Below, piece by piece: positions 5,636-6,903 of a stretch of DNA of 6,903 nucleotides. Under the pieces are notes generated by a model. That model saw only the letters and a program-made list of their open reading frames with translations. It did not search any database and had not been told where the DNA came from. Source of the stretch: Ruminococcus sp. (GTDB lineage: Bacteria > Bacillota > Clostridia > Oscillospirales > Ruminococcaceae); contig DMBA01000086.1 in assembly GCA_003446315.1 (NCBI GenBank), positions 648-7,550 of the forward strand, written 5' to 3'. Position numbers and translations under genes: made by a program. Within the stretch, counting starts at the first letter, position 1. Every line of letters begins with the position of its first letter.

Positions 5636-5667
5636 GTTAAATAAACCGGCGCACATTTGTGCGCCGG
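5636..5667 (-). terminator. Rho-independent terminator (proximal) for the LOR operon
   Basis: CCGGCGCACA and TGTGCGCCGG form a very GC-rich 10-bp stem with a tiny loop (5646-5667), beginning 8 bases below the 40-residue ORF's stop. On the minus strand it is followed by TTTATTTAA, a serviceable U-rich tail. A second terminator follows within 30 bases. Confidence 0.75.
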
Positions 5668-5674
5668 CAAAAAA

Positions 5675-5797
5675 TCAATTTTTCTTTTCTTTCTGCTCAT
5701 CAATACTTTTTTGAAATTCAAAAAGGAGTTCTTCTTGTGTATAACGTTCCATATAACCTTTATCACTGAAAAAGCCGTTTCCAGCGGTTATTGTCAT
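5675..5797 (-). CDS. Small 40-residue protein translationally coupled to the LOR gene
   Basis: Begins MTITAGNGFFSDKGYM and ends in a charged helix (ELLFEFQKSIDEQKEKKN). Its ATG overlaps the TGA of the upstream LOR gene as ATGA (5797-5794), and it ends just before a strong terminator, so it fills the space exactly. A GGAAGAGG stretch directly before the ATG is close for a ribosome site, so translation probably depends on coupling. An internal ATG (Met16) preceded by AAAGGT is a possible alternative giving 25 residues. There is no signal peptide or membrane helix; the C-terminal 20 residues look amphipathic and very hydrophilic. I know no family. The coupling and position argue that it is a real gene, possibly a partner of the LOR protein, but conservation is untested. 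Confidence 0.55.
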   Translation of the reverse strand: MTITAGNGFFSDKGYMERYTQEELLFEFQKSIDEQKEKKN

Positions 5798-6339
5798 CCT
5801 CTTCCAACGCTGAGCGCAGCCTCAATCGCCATGACAACGGCCAGTACCTCGGCTTCATTCTGATCATCCGAAAACTCTATTTCGCAGCAATTCCCCTGAT
5901 CGAGCTCACTGAGCGGAACATGCGCGATCTTTTTCAGCGCCTCGTACAATGCATCCTTATGCCCTTTGCTGAATTCAACCATTCGAACCTGTGCGATCTG
6001 CTGGTCTCCGGCTGTGATCTGATATGTGCGGTAATTCAGAAAGCCCTCTGCTTTCCAGTTGAGTTCACTGACCGTGAAATATCTTTCCCCTTTCAAAAAA
6101 GTAGCCTTGGGAGTGACTGCCAGTTCCTTGTCGTTGACTTTCACGATGAATTTCAATCCCAGTGAGATTTTCTGCCGGATGGATGCCGCTTCTTCATCAT
6201 AAGGCGTCAGAAGAAGCAGTTGTAACCCGACAGTGCACTTGCTTTTCACCCGGTACCGGACATTGCCCTGTTCATCCCACACCTCAACCGGCTTAAGGAA
6301 CGGAAATACTTTTCTTTGATCAATATAATACAGTTTCAT
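5794..6339 (-). CDS. LURP-one-related / tubby C-terminal-like (LOR) protein
   Basis: 181 residues, close to the usual 160-200 for bacterial LOR proteins. Family-like features are the first strands (LYYIDQRKVFPFLKPVEV then WDEQGNVRYRVKSK), the paired strands around KFIVKVND and RYFTVSELNWKAEGFL, and the C-terminal hydrophobic helix preceded by a polar strand (CCEIEFSDDQNEAEVLAVVM). This helix typically runs through the centre of the tubby-like barrel. Tubby-type barrels bind phosphoinositides in eukaryotes; the bacterial role is unknown and could be membrane or ligand association. There is no signal peptide. The ATG has GGGAGG 8 bases upstream, and the promoter is a canonical TTGCAT-17-TATACT about 100 bases above. 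It is followed with ATGA overlap by a 40-residue ORF and then tandem terminators. Assignment rests on pattern recognition, not a database match. Confidence 0.7.
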   Translation of the reverse strand: MKLYYIDQRKVFPFLKPVEVWDEQGNVRYRVKSKCTVGLQLLLLTPYDEEAASIRQKISLGLKFIVKVNDKELAVTPKATFLKGERYFTVSELNWKAEGFLNYRTYQITAGDQQIAQVRMVEFSKGHKDALYEALKKIAHVPLSELDQGNCCEIEFSDDQNEAEVLAVVMAIEAALSVGRG

Positions 6340-6435
6340 TTTGATTGCCTCCCTGAAATACCTGTTTATGCATCCACTTCGTTGTTAATCGTACTGACGG
6401 AAAGATGAATCCGCGCACTGTTCTGTGATATTCTC

Positions 6436-6464
6436 AGTATACCATGTTTTGCAGGCAAATGCAA
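6436..6464 (-). promoter_or_regulatory. Canonical promoter of the LOR operon
   Basis: On the minus strand TTGCAT (6464-6459) and TATACT (6441-6436) are separated by exactly 17 bases, and the -10 is preceded by TGG (extended -10). It gives a leader of roughly 90 bases. Unlike the three dyad promoters it has a recognisable -35 and no ATGTTCA/TGAACAT dyad at the matching place, so it is probably constitutive or controlled differently. Confidence 0.65.
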
Positions 6465-6496
6465 GTGCCCTGAACAATTCGTTATACCCTTTGCAA

Positions 6497-6835
6497 TTAT
6501 GTGAATATGCCGGTCAGGTCATAGACAGGCTGTTGCGCGCTACGGAGCTGCTCGTCGCTGAACAGATACTCCCATTCCGTGATCTTGCCGTCCTGATAGA
6601 TGCGTCTCCGTACCAGATAACCGGCTGCTTCAAGATTTTGTAGCGCTGTACCGATTTTCGCGCAGCCGTCCGGCAGGATGCGTGACAGTCCCTTGATCGA
6701 GAAGTTCCAGTTATCCGGCAGCGAGAGCATGGTCAGCAGGAGACCGCGCTCCGTTGCGCCGAGCCGCATATCCCGCAGCATCGTATTATGAATTGTTGTA
6801 AAGTCCCGCGTGATCTTCTTTTTCAACTTCGGCAT
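6497..6835 (-). CDS. Short winged-helix protein resembling the N-terminal domain of replication-initiator/replisome-organizer proteins
   Basis: 112 residues from ATG 6835, chosen because AAGGAG lies 7 bases upstream; an in-frame ATG at 6853 would place that site inside the gene. The pattern FTTIHNTMLRDMRLGATERG then LLLTMLSLPDNWNFSIKGLS, and LEAAGYLVRRR followed by a wing ending EWEYLF, matches the N-terminal winged helix of plasmid and phage replication-initiator or DnaD-like proteins of Firmicute mobile elements. Those proteins are usually 250 residues or more. Here the protein stops about 20 residues after the wing, leaving a DNA-binding domain alone. It may be a remnant of an integrated element or a small regulator that kept the fold. 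A hairpin with 13-bp arms lies just upstream. No other mobile-element genes are seen in this window. Confidence 0.75.
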   Translation of the reverse strand: MPKLKKKITRDFTTIHNTMLRDMRLGATERGLLLTMLSLPDNWNFSIKGLSRILPDGCAKIGTALQNLEAAGYLVRRRIYQDGKITEWEYLFSDEQLRSAQQPVYDLTGIFT

Positions 6836-6859
6836 CCGATTTCTCCTTCCCATAGACGC

Positions 6860-6895
6860 CGAAAGCCCTGCGATCGGTTGAACGCAGGGCTTTCG
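6860..6895. terminator. Strong hairpin upstream of the winged-helix gene (terminator or leader structure)
   Basis: CGAAAGCCCTGCG (6860-6872) and CGCAGGGCTTTCG (6883-6895) are perfect 13-base arms around a 10-base loop. Neither strand has a real U-tract after it. On the minus strand it ends 12 bases before the AAGGAG site of the next gene, so it could end an upstream gene outside the window or protect or regulate the leader. The type is uncertain; the structure itself is clear. Confidence 0.55.
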
Positions 6896-6903
6896 TGTGA
6901 CTT

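Noticed and set aside
6449..6464. TTGCA-N6-TGCAA dyad at the LOR promoter, resembling the shared operator geometry
   Set aside because: The arm sequence differs and the centre is 4 bases nearer the -10 than in the three true sites; the upstream arm is explained by the TTGCAT -35 hexamer.
6836..6853. Upstream ATG start (MGRRNR) for the winged-helix gene
   Set aside because: It would put the clear AAGGAG ribosome site inside the coding region; ATG 6835 has ideal 7-base spacing.

Overview
The window reads as chromosomal DNA of a low-to-medium GC Firmicute, probably a gut clostridial lineage such as Oscillospiraceae. The basis is strong AGGAGG-type ribosome binding sites, Firmicute-like -10 boxes (TATAAT, TATACT), a BspA-type leucine-rich repeat protein, and a SLOG/coiled-coil gene pair of a kind I recall from gut Firmicutes. 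This placement is inference. All ten supported genes lie on the minus strand, so transcription runs from high to low coordinates. Long plus-strand frames are shadows. I see no rRNA, tRNA, CRISPR array or complete insertion sequence.

In transcription order: (a) 6835-6497, a short winged-helix protein resembling only the N-terminal domain of replication-initiator/replisome-organizer proteins, preceded by a 13-bp-stem hairpin; (b) 6339-5675, a LURP-one/tubby-like (LOR) protein followed by a 40-residue ORF overlapping it by ATGA, with a canonical promoter (TTGCAT-17-TATACT) and two tandem terminators; (c) 5533-4877, a BspA-type LRR protein; (d) 4812-3890, a SLOG-fold nucleotide-binding protein overlapping (ATGA) a conserved coiled-coil protein of unknown function; (e) a 296-base non-coding gap with inverted repeats; (f) 3593-2341, a coiled-coil protein and a cysteine-dependent (CX5R) tyrosine-phosphatase-like protein; (g) 2313 to beyond the left edge, an alpha/beta hydrolase followed after 13 bases by a WYL-family transcription factor with a C-terminal leucine-rich repeat extension, cut by the window edge.

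The most interesting signal is regulatory. Units (c), (d) and (g) each carry the same 20-bp dyad, ATGTTCA-N6-TGAACAT or a close variant. In every case it ends exactly 9 bases upstream of an extended -10 box (TGN-TATA[A/C]T-GAA), and no good -35 hexamer is present. The LRR and SLOG copies also sit exactly 58 bases before their start codons and match without gaps at 39 of 58 positions. The LOR unit instead has a normal -35 and lacks the dyad. The window therefore appears to hold a local regulon: an LRR protein, a SLOG pair, and a hydrolase with a WYL-LRR regulator. The WYL-LRR protein is the obvious candidate regulator and would be autoregulated. WYL domains are known ligand-responsive regulators, and SLOG proteins are predicted to bind or process nucleotide-derived ligands, so a small-molecule signalling or stress circuit is plausible but unproven.
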